Shown here in pieces: positions 8,563-17,650 of a stretch of DNA of 36,108 nucleotides. A program made the position numbers and the translations under genes. The notes beneath the pieces are model-generated. The model saw nothing but the letters and a program-made list of their open reading frames with translations. It searched no databases and was not told the origin of the DNA. Location of the stretch: NCBI GenBank assembly GCA_026988975.1, contig JALSKH010000221.1, forward strand, positions 1-36,108, in the 5' to 3' direction. This DNA is from Campylobacteraceae bacterium (GTDB lineage: Bacteria > Campylobacterota > Campylobacteria > Campylobacterales > Sulfurospirillaceae). The number at the start of each line of letters is the position of its first letter. Within the stretch, counting starts at the first letter, position 1.

Positions 8563-10197
8563 ATGAGTAAAAATTATATACCAAAAGATTATGCTGGTAA
8601 ATTAGCCAAATCATTTTTGCATAATCCCCTGACTGCTCTTTTGGCTATCTTTATATTGGCTGTTGGCTATCTTTCATTGGAAGTTATGCCTCGTGAAGAG
8701 GATCCACAGATATCCATCAGTGGGGGTGCCATCATAGTACCACTCCCCGGTGCAACACCAAAAGAGATAGAGAATGTTATCGTAAAACCACTAGAGCAAA
8801 GGATACGAGAGATTTCTGGCGTGGAGCATATTTACGGCACGGCCATGCATAATGTTGGAATTGTAAATATACAGTACTACATAGGTCAAAACAGACAAAC
8901 ATCAAACATAAAGATGTACGATAAAGTTATGCAAAATCTTGACAAGTTGCCAAAAAATGCGATGAATCCAATAGTCAAACCATTTGATATTGACATTGAT
9001 ATACCTATCTTGACTTTTGCATTTTACAAAAAAGATAAAAATCTCTCAGATGCAAAACTATATAAAATTGTAAAAGATATACAGTATAAATTTAACTCGA
9101 TAGATGATGTATCTAAGACTGAGCTAAAGGGTGCTCACAAGAGGCAATTTAATATCTTAGTTGATTTAAATAAACTCAAAGGTTATCATCTTTCTATGGG
9201 GCAGCTCATGAAATCTGTATCTTCGATTGCAAAAGAGGTTCCCGAGGTAAAAAACAGAACAAAAAATGGAAAAATTGTTATTTTTGGCGTGCCAAATGTC
9301 ATAGAGAGTATAAAAGATGTTAAAAATATCATGGTTGCTAACTATATGAATTCTCCTATATATATAAAAGATATAGCAACCGTTACTGATTCATATGATA
9401 TACAAAATTTTAAAGGCGCTAAAATCTGGTTAAAAGGCTCGAAACAAGATAGAGACCAATACACACTTAGTGTTGCAAAACTAAAAGGGACAAATGCAGT
9501 TTTTGTTGCCAATGGTGTTTTGAAAAAGATGAAAGAGTTGCAACCAGCTTTGGAAAAAGCTGGCATTGGATATGTGCTAACTAGAAACTACGGAAAAAGA
9601 GCAGATGACGCTGTAAATGAGCTGGTGCAGCACCTTTTAGTTACTATCGGAATCATAGCGATAATGCTTGTGTTTTTCCTAGGATGGAAAGAGGCTATTA
9701 TAGTTACTTTTACAGTACCAGCCATCTTGGCAATCACTCTTTTTATAGCTTATGCTACAGGACAGACTATCAATAGAATCACTCTTTTTGCATTTTTATT
9801 GTCATTGGGACTCTTGGTTGATGCGGCTATTATCGTTATAGAAAATATTCACAGACATCTCCATGATCATAATGCAGTAGATAAAGATATGGATGAGCTT
9901 TTAGTTGAAGCAACAGATGAGATAGGAGCTCCAACAAATATAGCAACTCTTGCAATTATACTGACGATGGTTCCTATGGCATTTGTTGGCGGTATGATGG
10001 GAGAATTTATGAAGCCAATTCCTCAAAATGTTCCAGTAGCATTGATCGCATCGCTCTTTATAGCTTATATATTTACACCTTATTTGTCTCGAAAAATGCT
10101 CAAAAAGCCAAAACTACACCATCACCATCACCATTTTCAAAAAGAGAGTGATAAAAATACAAAAGAGATATGCGCAGAAAATGGAGGTGAAAAATGA
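8563..10197 (+). CDS. RND efflux transporter, N-terminal half (HAE/AcrB-like), ending in a His6-containing tail
   Basis: 544 aa; LEVMPREEDPQISISGGAIIVPLPGATPKEIENVIVKPLEQRI and LLVDAAIIVIENIHRHLHD; C-terminus KKPKLHHHHHHFQKESDKNTKEICAENGGEK. Confidence 0.9.
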   Translation: MSKNYIPKDYAGKLAKSFLHNPLTALLAIFILAVGYLSLEVMPREEDPQISISGGAIIVPLPGATPKEIENVIVKPLEQRIREISGVEHIYGTAMHNVGIVNIQYYIGQNRQTSNIKMYDKVMQNLDKLPKNAMNPIVKPFDIDIDIPILTFAFYKKDKNLSDAKLYKIVKDIQYKFNSIDDVSKTELKGAHKRQFNILVDLNKLKGYHLSMGQLMKSVSSIAKEVPEVKNRTKNGKIVIFGVPNVIESIKDVKNIMVANYMNSPIYIKDIATVTDSYDIQNFKGAKIWLKGSKQDRDQYTLSVAKLKGTNAVFVANGVLKKMKELQPALEKAGIGYVLTRNYGKRADDAVNELVQHLLVTIGIIAIMLVFFLGWKEAIIVTFTVPAILAITLFIAYATGQTINRITLFAFLLSLGLLVDAAIIVIENIHRHLHDHNAVDKDMDELLVEATDEIGAPTNIATLAIILTMVPMAFVGGMMGEFMKPIPQNVPVALIASLFIAYIFTPYLSRKMLKKPKLHHHHHHFQKESDKNTKEICAENGGEK

Positions 10198-11882
10198 AAC
10201 TATATGAGAGATTTATCTATCGAATCATAAGCAGTAGATTTTTAAAGTTTTTAGTGATCATTTTGACCCTTGTTGCTTTGGGCGCTTCAGTTATGATGCT
10301 TCCAACAAAAGTTGTTTTAGCAAAGATGCTACCTGGCAAAAGTGCAAATACATATAGTATCTACATAGATTTACCAACAGGAAGCTCCATAGAAGAGACA
10401 AAAAAGGTAAATAGTTGTGTTGTAGATATCTTAAAGAAAGAGAAAGAGGTTTTAAATCTTGAGAGTTTTTTAGGGGAGGGCTCACCGCTTGATTATGCAG
10501 GATTGGTAAAAGGCAGCGGTTTTAAAAACAGTGAGAATGTAGCCGAAGTTGTTGTAAATCTAACAGACAAACACGAAAGGCAAGAGAGAAGTTACACTAT
10601 GGTTCACAGACTTAGACCAATCATCAAAAAAGAGTGTGAAAAACTGAAAAAAGGGACAGTTATCAAGATGGTTGAACAACCAGCAGGTCCGCCGACACTA
10701 GCTTCTATCGTTATGGAAGTTTATGGAGAAAATTTAAGTAAAGACAGAGAGATATCTAGAAGAGTCGCTGATATATTTAAGAAGACTGATGGCTTAGTTG
10801 ATGTTGATATTATGGATGATGATATTTTTACTAAATACAACATCTTACCAAATGTCGATAAGATTCAAAAGAGCGGTCTCTCAGTAGAACAGGTTCAAAA
10901 GATACTATATCTAGCCTTTGAAGGTATGGGCGTGGGTGTAAAAAACAGTGAAGATTACCCGTCTCAGATAAAGATATTTTTAAGGCTTGATGATAAGAGT
11001 GGAAGGTTTAAAAAAGGTTCTATACAGAGTGTAAAACAGAAACTATCATCTTTTGAGCTGATGAACAAAAAAGGCTTGATGGTTCCACTTAGTGAAGTTG
11101 TGGATATTAAGGAGGCGAAAAATGAGCCGACTATAATGCACAAGGATCTAAAAAGATATATAAATGTTACAGCCGAAACAGATGAGGTTTCACAAGTCTA
11201 TCCTCTTTTGGATGCTAGAGATATGATTATAAAAGAGTTTTCAAAAGATTTTACTATCACAAAAGAGAGCGTGAAGAATTTTACTCATATGTTTGATTTG
11301 ACACTTCAGGATAAAAAAACGGGTAAAATTTATCATCTTGTTTGGGATGGAGAGATGAAGGTAACGCTAGATACATTTAGAGATTTGGGTATCGCTTTTA
11401 TAGCGGCACTTTTGCTTATATATATACTAATGGTTATCTACTATAAAAGTTATGCTTTAAGTTCTATCATCATGTCAGGAAGTTTTCTCTCTATAATAGG
11501 CGTGATCGTAGGACACTGGGTTGCAGATTTGGTGACAACAGATACATTTTTTCTAACGGCAACTAGCCTAATAGGCTTTATCGCCCTTATGGGTATCAGC
11601 TCAAGAAACTCTCTTCTACTTATAGACTTTGCAAAATCTCTAATAGAGGATAAAAAGATAGAAAAAAGAAGAGCTATAGCCATAGCAACCGCAACAAGAG
11701 CCAAGCCAATCATGCTGACAGCTATCGCAATCATACTAGGATCTGCCCTTCTAGCGAGTGATCCGATTTTCGGTGGATTGGGTGTTGCATTGATAGGCGG
11801 AACAGTCGCAGCAGTCGCGGTATCTTTGATATTTATTCCTGTACTTATGGATAATAGCAAAGCAATCAAAGAAGTAGAATAA
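10194..11882 (+). CDS. RND efflux transporter, C-terminal half
   Basis: 562 aa; LPTGSSIEETKKV..., LIGFIALMGISSRNSLLLIDFAKSLIEDG-like TM10 region, IMLTAIAIILGSALL; own RBS GGAGGTGAAAA and ATGA overlap with the preceding half. Confidence 0.9.
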   Translation: MKLYERFIYRIISSRFLKFLVIILTLVALGASVMMLPTKVVLAKMLPGKSANTYSIYIDLPTGSSIEETKKVNSCVVDILKKEKEVLNLESFLGEGSPLDYAGLVKGSGFKNSENVAEVVVNLTDKHERQERSYTMVHRLRPIIKKECEKLKKGTVIKMVEQPAGPPTLASIVMEVYGENLSKDREISRRVADIFKKTDGLVDVDIMDDDIFTKYNILPNVDKIQKSGLSVEQVQKILYLAFEGMGVGVKNSEDYPSQIKIFLRLDDKSGRFKKGSIQSVKQKLSSFELMNKKGLMVPLSEVVDIKEAKNEPTIMHKDLKRYINVTAETDEVSQVYPLLDARDMIIKEFSKDFTITKESVKNFTHMFDLTLQDKKTGKIYHLVWDGEMKVTLDTFRDLGIAFIAALLLIYILMVIYYKSYALSSIIMSGSFLSIIGVIVGHWVADLVTTDTFFLTATSLIGFIALMGISSRNSLLLIDFAKSLIEDKKIEKRRAIAIATATRAKPIMLTAIAIILGSALLASDPIFGGLGVALIGGTVAAVAVSLIFIPVLMDNSKAIKEVE

Positions 11883-11890
11883 ACCAACAA

Positions 11891-12022
11891 TTACAGGGGT
11901 GAAAAACCCCTGTAGAACTTTCTAACAAAATTCAAAAATCTCTTTTTAAAACTATTTTTATCAAATAAACAATCATATACTTCAATTAAATCATTTTTTT
12001 CGCTAACAGTCAAGTTTATCAT
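11891..12022 (-). CDS. Possible 43-aa small protein on the - strand
   Basis: MINLTVSEKNDLIEVYDCLFDKNSFKKRFLNFVRKFYRGFSPL*; upstream AAAAAAAGGGTGGGT as possible RBS; no other gene in this intergenic region. Confidence 0.35.
   Translation of the reverse strand: MINLTVSEKNDLIEVYDCLFDKNSFKKRFLNFVRKFYRGFSPL
11892..11914 (+). terminator. Possible terminator after the RND operon
   Basis: TACAGGGGT (11892-11900) / ACCCCTGTA (11906-11914), loop GAAAA; no clear U-tract; overlaps the end of the candidate - strand small ORF. Confidence 0.4.
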
Positions 12023-12122
12023 ACCCACCCTTTTTTTCAAAAAAACTTATAAATTATAACTAAAACTACATTAATAATAACTAAAAATGCATAAAGTTAG
12101 AAATATACTGTATGAAAAATAT

Positions 12123-12150
12123 TTTAAAATGTATGTTAATACATTTTAAA
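12123..12150. repeat. Inverted repeat in AT-rich region upstream of nhaD-like gene
   Basis: TTTAAAATGTAT (12123-12134) / ATACATTTTAAA (12139-12150), perfect 12-bp arms, 4-nt loop. Confidence 0.6.
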
Positions 12151-12331
12151 CATTTTATAAAACAATAAAATATATAAAATATACGGAAAAATGTATATAA
12201 ATAAACTTAAATATTAATAATTTATGCTACTAATATAAGTTATTCATATAATAATTATAAGTAAAGATATACAATTCCAATTAGCTTTATTCTACATGTA
12301 GTTCTAGCAAAAAATATAAAAAGAGGAAGAT

Positions 12332-13666
12332 ATGCATTATACTTATGAGCTGAATCAACCAATGGTTTTTTCAGCTATTATTATGATACTGACTTTTGTT
12401 GGTATCTTTACAGAAGGTTTACACCATTTTCATCGTACAAAGTTTGCGATGCTAGGTGCGATGGCAATGATCATATGTGGTCAGATATATGGATTTTATT
12501 CACCAAAAGAGGCATTGGAGGCTATTGACTGGAATGTAGTTTTTTTATTGGGTGCTATGATGACTGTTGTATCTATCATGATACCGACAGGGGGTTTTGA
12601 AGTACTCGCATTTAAGATTGCTGATTTTAGCAAGGGAAGGCTTTTTCTGTTGATGATTTTACTAGGTTCTGCAGTTGCGGGTATATCTTTTATGCTTGAT
12701 AATGTCACAACTGTTGTTATATTTGGACCGTTAATTATTTTGATATGCTCAACCTTGAAAGTCAATCCTATACCCTATCTTCTTACAGCAGCATTGCTTT
12801 CAGATACGGGTGGTGTGGCTTCACTGATTGGTGATCCACCAAATATAATGATAGGCTCAGCTGCAGGTATTACTTTTAACAGTTTTTTCTTGCATATGTT
12901 TGGTTTAGTAGTTGTCGCAGTGGTTGCTACTATTTTAACTCTTAAATTTGCATTTAAGAAAGAGTTGTCAGTCAAGCCTTATATATCTGATTTTTCAAAT
13001 ATTGCAAAAATTAAAGATAAACACACATGGAATGTCTCTTTGACTTCAATGTTTATTATGTTAGTGCTTTTTATATTTCATCATTCTCTTGGTTGGGATG
13101 CATGGATGGTGGCAACAATTGGTCTGGTTATCATCCTGTTTTTTGCTAAAAAAACCGATATGGACGCAGCATTTGGAAAGATAGAGATAACACTACTTGC
13201 ATTTTTTATAGCTCTTTTTGTTATTGTTGGTGGAGTAGAGCATACACATTTTCTATCATATCTAGGAAGTTTTATAGAGCCTTTTGTCAAAAGTAATTTA
13301 TTGGGTTCTACGATACTGCTTCTTTGGTTGTCAGCCATAATGTCTGCCATGATTGACAATATACCTTTTACCGCCGCGATGGTTCCGATAATCTTAGGGC
13401 TAGAATCACAAGGAGTAAATGTTACCCCTTTATGGTGGGCATTGGCTATAGGCGTTGGTATGGGTGGCAATGGAACACACCTTGGCTCAACAGCAAATGT
13501 ATATATCGTAACTATTTCAGAGAGACTTGCTAAAGAAAAAAATGATCCCTCTTTGGCGATAACACCAGGCTTGTGGTTTAGAAAAGGAACTCCAGCCATG
13601 GTTGCTACACTTGTAACATCTTCAATCTTAATGTGGCTGTTTTTCCCTTATTTTATGGATCTCTAG
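12332..13666 (+). CDS. nhaD: NhaD-like sodium:proton antiporter (ArsB/NhaD ion transporter superfamily)
   Basis: 444 aa polytopic protein; WNVVFLLGAMMTVVSIM, MLDNVTTVVIFGPLI, LLSDTGGVASLIGDPPNIMIGSAA, MIDNIPFTAAMVPII, GGNGTHLGSTANVYIV. Confidence 0.8.
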   Translation: MHYTYELNQPMVFSAIIMILTFVGIFTEGLHHFHRTKFAMLGAMAMIICGQIYGFYSPKEALEAIDWNVVFLLGAMMTVVSIMIPTGGFEVLAFKIADFSKGRLFLLMILLGSAVAGISFMLDNVTTVVIFGPLIILICSTLKVNPIPYLLTAALLSDTGGVASLIGDPPNIMIGSAAGITFNSFFLHMFGLVVVAVVATILTLKFAFKKELSVKPYISDFSNIAKIKDKHTWNVSLTSMFIMLVLFIFHHSLGWDAWMVATIGLVIILFFAKKTDMDAAFGKIEITLLAFFIALFVIVGGVEHTHFLSYLGSFIEPFVKSNLLGSTILLLWLSAIMSAMIDNIPFTAAMVPIILGLESQGVNVTPLWWALAIGVGMGGNGTHLGSTANVYIVTISERLAKEKNDPSLAITPGLWFRKGTPAMVATLVTSSILMWLFFPYFMDL

Positions 13667-13732
13667 TTTTTGGAAAATAGTGCTATTGTCTTTTGATTAG
13701 GTACTTATTCCCTAAATTCAATATATTTTTGT

Positions 13733-13738
13733 TATAAT
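13733..13738 (+). promoter_or_regulatory. Candidate -10 box (TATAAT) upstream of efp
   Basis: TTTTTGTTATAATGAT about 28 bp upstream of the efp ATG. Confidence 0.45.
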
Positions 13739-13765
13739 GATATAAAATAATATCTAGGAGAGACG

Positions 13766-14329
13766 ATGGCAACATATTCAATGGGTGATTTAAAAAAAGG
13801 TTTAAAGATAGAGTTAAATGGAGTTCCATATAAAATTGTAGAGTACCAACATGTGAAACCAGGCAAAGGCGCGGCTTTTGTTAGAGTTAAGATGAAATCT
13901 TATGCAAATGGAAAAGTTATTGAGAAGACATTTCATGCAGGAGATAAGTGTGAGGCACCAGATTTGGAAGATAAAACGATGCAGTATCTTTATGATGATG
14001 GTGAATTGATGCAATTTATGGATAATGTTACCTATGATCAAATTGGATTAACAAGAGACCAAGTAGGAGATGCGGCAAATTGGATCATAGATGGCATGAA
14101 TGTAGATATGCTTTTTCATAATGGAAACCCGATAGGCGTGGACGCTCCTGCAGTCGTAGAGCTGAAGATTGTCGAAACACCACCAAATTTCAAAGGTGAT
14201 TCACAAGGTGGCAAAAAACCAGCCACTTTAGAGAGTGGAGCAGTTGTTCAGATACCTTTTCATGTGCTAGAAGGCGATACGATAAGAGTCGATACGGCAA
14301 AAGGTGAGTATCTAGAAAAAGTAAAATAA
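13766..14329 (+). CDS. efp: Elongation factor P
   Basis: 187 aa; [44 protein letters not shown]; conserved C-terminal [18 protein letters not shown]. Confidence 0.96.
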   Translation: MATYSMGDLKKGLKIELNGVPYKIVEYQHVKPGKGAAFVRVKMKSYANGKVIEKTFHAGDKCEAPDLEDKTMQYLYDDGELMQFMDNVTYDQIGLTRDQVGDAANWIIDGMNVDMLFHNGNPIGVDAPAVVELKIVETPPNFKGDSQGGKKPATLESGAVVQIPFHVLEGDTIRVDTAKGEYLEKVK

Positions 14330-14339
14330 GGAGTGTATT

Positions 14340-14882
14340 GTGTCAAAAGTATTAGTTCCTTTCGCAACTGGATTTGAAGAGATTGAGGCTTTAACTATAG
14401 TAGATATTTTAAGAAGAGCAGATATAGGTGTAGTTATAGCAGGTTTAGATAAGAAACAGGTGGTTGGTGCTCACGGCGTAAAAGTTCAAAGCGAAGCTCA
14501 TATCAAAGATTTAAAAAGTGAAGATTTTGATATGATTGTGCTTCCTGGTGGATTACCTGGAGCTACAAATTTGCAAAAAGATGAAGCTGTACAAAAGCTT
14601 TTGAAAGATTTTGATGCTCAAAATAAGTATATAGGTGCTATTTGTGCTGCTCCTATTGCTTTGCAAAGTGCTGGAGTTTTAAAAGAAACCTACACATGCT
14701 ATCCATCTTTTGAAGCGAACATAAGAGAAGAGGGCTACAGTGCAGAAAAAAATGTAGTAAGTGATAAAAATGTCATAACCTCCAGAGGACCGGCAACTGC
14801 TATGGAGTTTGCTTTATCGATTGTCGCAAAACTGTGTGGTGATGAAAAATCAGCAGAGATTAAAAATCAACTGCTACTATAA
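14340..14882 (+). CDS. DJ-1/PfpI (ThiJ/YajL-like) family protein
   Basis: 180 aa; VPFATGFEEIEALTIVDILRRA, VLPGGLPGATNL, GAICAAPIAL nucleophile elbow, TSRGPATAMEFAL; GTG start at 14340. Confidence 0.9.
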   Translation: MSKVLVPFATGFEEIEALTIVDILRRADIGVVIAGLDKKQVVGAHGVKVQSEAHIKDLKSEDFDMIVLPGGLPGATNLQKDEAVQKLLKDFDAQNKYIGAICAAPIALQSAGVLKETYTCYPSFEANIREEGYSAEKNVVSDKNVITSRGPATAMEFALSIVAKLCGDEKSAEIKNQLLL

Positions 14883-14894
14883 GGGAGGAAAAAC

Positions 14895-15557
14895 ATGAAG
14901 ATATTGATGTCATTTTTTGTTTTATTTCTATTTTTTGGTTGCTCAGATCAGTCAAAAAAAGATACAAAACAGGTTCAACCAGTAGAGAAAAAAGTAGAAG
15001 TGCAACAACCAGCTCCTAAGCCTGTTAAAAAAGAGGTTAAGAAGGTGGCAAAAAAAGATGTTACGAAGAGTGAAGCTATACAAAAATCTGTAGTGAAAGT
15101 TAAAGAGAAAGTAAAAGAGATAGCTAAAGCTACAAGTAGTGTCACAAGTAACCCCAAAGTAAAAGAGGCTGTTAAAAAAGTCACAAAAGCATTAGATAGT
15201 ATCTCGGGAACAAATTCTAAAAGTGACAGCTCTACAAATGATGCTCAAAAAACTGCGGCTGGATTGTTGGCAGGTTTCGGTGCTCCTGTAACTCCTAGTA
15301 GTAATAAGTCTGCTATAGATGCCAGCTCTCTTTTTAAGTCAAAATGTTCATCTTGTCATGGTGCCAAAGCCCAAAACCATGCTCTTGGAAAGTCAAATAT
15401 AATAGCAGGTTGGGATAGTAAAAAAATTCAAAATGCACTAAATGGATATAGGTCTGGTACTTATGGAGGCGGCATGAAAGCTATCATGAAAGGACAAGCC
15501 GTTCAATTAAACGATGAACAAATTTCTGCTCTAGCAAACTTTATATCCAAATTATAA
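14895..15557 (+). CDS. Lipoprotein-anchored c-type cytochrome
   Basis: 220 aa; lipobox FLFFGC, Lys/Val/Pro-rich linker, single heme motif KCSSCHGAKAQNH and distal Met region YGGGMKAIM. Confidence 0.88.
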   Translation: MKILMSFFVLFLFFGCSDQSKKDTKQVQPVEKKVEVQQPAPKPVKKEVKKVAKKDVTKSEAIQKSVVKVKEKVKEIAKATSSVTSNPKVKEAVKKVTKALDSISGTNSKSDSSTNDAQKTAAGLLAGFGAPVTPSSNKSAIDASSLFKSKCSSCHGAKAQNHALGKSNIIAGWDSKKIQNALNGYRSGTYGGGMKAIMKGQAVQLNDEQISALANFISKL

Positions 15558-15568
15558 TTATAACCAAT

Positions 15569-15588
15569 GAGGGGAGGAAACTTCCCTC
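15569..15588 (+). terminator. Hairpin after the cytochrome c gene
   Basis: GAGGGGAG (15569-15576) - GAAA - CTTCCCTC (15581-15588), one G-T pair, GNRA-type loop; only a short T run follows. Confidence 0.5.
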
Positions 15589-15615
15589 TTATGCAAAATA
15601 TGATACAATTCTCAC

Positions 15616-16458
15616 ATGAATAAAAATATACAAATCGGAAAGATAAATACTCTTAAAGTAGATAGATTTGCAGACCCAGGCGCATATCTTGTAAGCGAAG
15701 ATGAAGAAGATGTGCTTTTGCCAAATGCTTATGTTAGTGACGATATGAACTTAGGTGATGAGGTAAAAGTTTTTATCTATACAGATTCAGAAGATAGATT
15801 GATTTCAACAACACTTAGACCAAAAGCGATGCTTGATGAGTTTGGATACATGGAAGTGGTTGCTGTAACCTCTTTTGGTGCTTTTGTGGATTGGGGATTG
15901 CCAAAAGATCTTTTTGTGCCTAAGGCATTTCAAAAAATAAGGCTTGAAGTCGGCATGAAGTTTCTTTTTCGTGTCTGTTTAGACAAAGAGACAAATCGCC
16001 TGTTTGGCGCACATAAATTTAAGAGTTTTATAAGAGACGATATAGAAGAGCTAGAGGTAAATCAAAGAGTAGATATCATCATAAGAGAGAAGACACCACT
16101 GGGTTTTAAAGTCATAGTGGATAATCTTTATGAAGCTATGATTTATCATAATGAGATTTTCGAGGATATTTGGGTTGGGCAAAAAAAGAGTGCATTCGTA
16201 AAAAATATAAGAGCAGACAGAAAGCTAGATATCTCACTGCAGCCAATAGGAAAATCAAATACCAACACAGCAACTAGTAGAATAGAGAAGATTTTAAGGC
16301 AAAATGACGGAAGATTGGAATTTAACTATAAAAGCTCACCTGAGGACATAAAAGATAGATTTGGATTGAGTAAAAAAAATTACAAAAGAGCATTAACTAC
16401 TCTACTTGAAAAGAAGATTATAATAGTTGATGAGAGTGGAATGTGTCTAAAACAGTAG
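15616..16458 (+). CDS. CvfB-like S1 RNA-binding protein
   Basis: 280 aa; GAYLVSEDEEDVLLPNAYVSDDMNLGDEVKVFIYTDSEDRLISTTLRPKA and YMEVVAVTSFGAFVDWGLPKDLFVP; C-terminal winged-helix-like segment. Confidence 0.85.
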   Translation: MNKNIQIGKINTLKVDRFADPGAYLVSEDEEDVLLPNAYVSDDMNLGDEVKVFIYTDSEDRLISTTLRPKAMLDEFGYMEVVAVTSFGAFVDWGLPKDLFVPKAFQKIRLEVGMKFLFRVCLDKETNRLFGAHKFKSFIRDDIEELEVNQRVDIIIREKTPLGFKVIVDNLYEAMIYHNEIFEDIWVGQKKSAFVKNIRADRKLDISLQPIGKSNTNTATSRIEKILRQNDGRLEFNYKSSPEDIKDRFGLSKKNYKRALTTLLEKKIIIVDESGMCLKQ

Positions 16459-17648
16459 CCATTATCGGAGCAGGAGCTTCGGGTTTAGTCGCTGCCATAA
16501 CAGCAGCAAGAGCCGGGGCAAAAGTAAAAGTCTATGAAAAGAATAATAAAATAGGCAAGAAGATACTAGCCACCGGAAACGGCAGGTGCAATATAACAAA
16601 TCAAACGATTACAAAAGGGAATTATCATGGTGATAACCCCTCTTTTGTGAATCCCGCCATTAATCACTTTAACACTTCTACATGTAGAGCCTTTTTTTCT
16701 GAACTCGGAATAGAGATGACTATGGGTCAAAATGGCAGACTATACCCAAAAAGTTTACAATCTTCATCTGTAGTTGATTTGCTAGCCTATGAGTGCAGAA
16801 GGCTTGGCGTCGAGTTTTTATTAGAAACGAAAATAGAAAATATCATAAAAACAGAAGATGGTTTCTCCCCTCAAACAAAAGGCAGATCTCAAAAAGCTGA
16901 AAAAATCCTCATCTGCACAGGTGGACCTGCAATGCCTACGGTTGGAGGTTGTGATAGTGGATATGAATTGGCAATGAATTTTAATCATACGATTAAGCCG
17001 GTTCATCCATCACTAGTACAGCTTGTTTGCAGTGAAAATCTTAAAAATATAAGCGGAGTAAAAATCCAAGGAGATATAGAGGTTTTCATAGATAAAGAGC
17101 TAAAGATAAACAGGCAAGGTGATATACTTTTTACAAACTACGGCATTTCAGGCTCTGCAGTTTTAGATATAAGTAGGATCGCAAGTCATGCGCTACTTCA
17201 TCAAAGAGATGTACGCTTAAAGATCGATCTCTTTAGTGACTACAGTAAAGAGCAGTTGAAAAATTTACTGAAAAAAAGATTGAAATTTTCAAATGCCAAA
17301 AGTGTTTCTCTTTGGTTAAATGGTTTTATAAATTCAAAATTAGCACTATATTTTGAAAAGTCACTAAAGATAAAAGAGGCAGATAAATTAAATCCCAAAG
17401 ATATAGTAACTCTAGTACATTTTCTTAAAAATATGACTCTACATGTAGAGGATACTAGAGGATTCAAAAGCGCAGAAGTAACAGCTGGCGGTATAAACAC
17501 AAAGGAGATAAATTCTCAAACATTAGAGTCAAAACTACAAAAAGGCTTATTTTTTGCAGGAGAAGTGCTTGACATCGATGGAGATTGTGGCGGATATAAC
17601 CTGCATTGGGCATGGGCAAGCGGTTATCTTGCAGGAAGCAGTATGTAA
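16443..17648 (+). CDS. HI0933/BaiN-like NAD(P)/FAD-dependent oxidoreductase
   Basis: 401 aa; VAIIGAGASGLVAAITAARAGAKVKVYEKNNKIGKKILATGNGRCNITN and C-terminal FFAGEVLDIDGDCGGYNLHWAWASGYLAG; GTG start overlapping the previous ORF. Confidence 0.92.
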   Translation: MSKTVAIIGAGASGLVAAITAARAGAKVKVYEKNNKIGKKILATGNGRCNITNQTITKGNYHGDNPSFVNPAINHFNTSTCRAFFSELGIEMTMGQNGRLYPKSLQSSSVVDLLAYECRRLGVEFLLETKIENIIKTEDGFSPQTKGRSQKAEKILICTGGPAMPTVGGCDSGYELAMNFNHTIKPVHPSLVQLVCSENLKNISGVKIQGDIEVFIDKELKINRQGDILFTNYGISGSAVLDISRIASHALLHQRDVRLKIDLFSDYSKEQLKNLLKKRLKFSNAKSVSLWLNGFINSKLALYFEKSLKIKEADKLNPKDIVTLVHFLKNMTLHVEDTRGFKSAEVTAGGINTKEINSQTLESKLQKGLFFAGEVLDIDGDCGGYNLHWAWASGYLAGSSM

Positions 17649-17650
17649 TT

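Noticed and set aside
10194-10197. RND split interpreted as a sequencing frameshift
   Set aside because: The second ORF has its own RBS and ATG at a domain boundary; kept as a genuine split pending read-level checks.
8563-10197. His6 run taken as evidence of cloning-vector contamination
   Set aside because: The run is embedded in a continuous AT-rich native-like ORF within an intact efflux operon; no vector-like flanks seen.
11450-11890. 146-aa - strand ORF antisense to the RND C-terminal half
   Set aside because: Shadow ORF opposite conserved RND TM segments.
13081-13599. 172-aa - strand ORF antisense to the nhaD-like gene
   Set aside because: Shadow ORF opposite a strongly supported transporter; no recognisable domain.
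17606-17650. Track start of the first MutS-like ORF (MGMGKRLSCRKQYVI)
   Set aside because: Overlaps the end of the upstream flavoprotein gene; ATG 17651 right after its stop is a better start.
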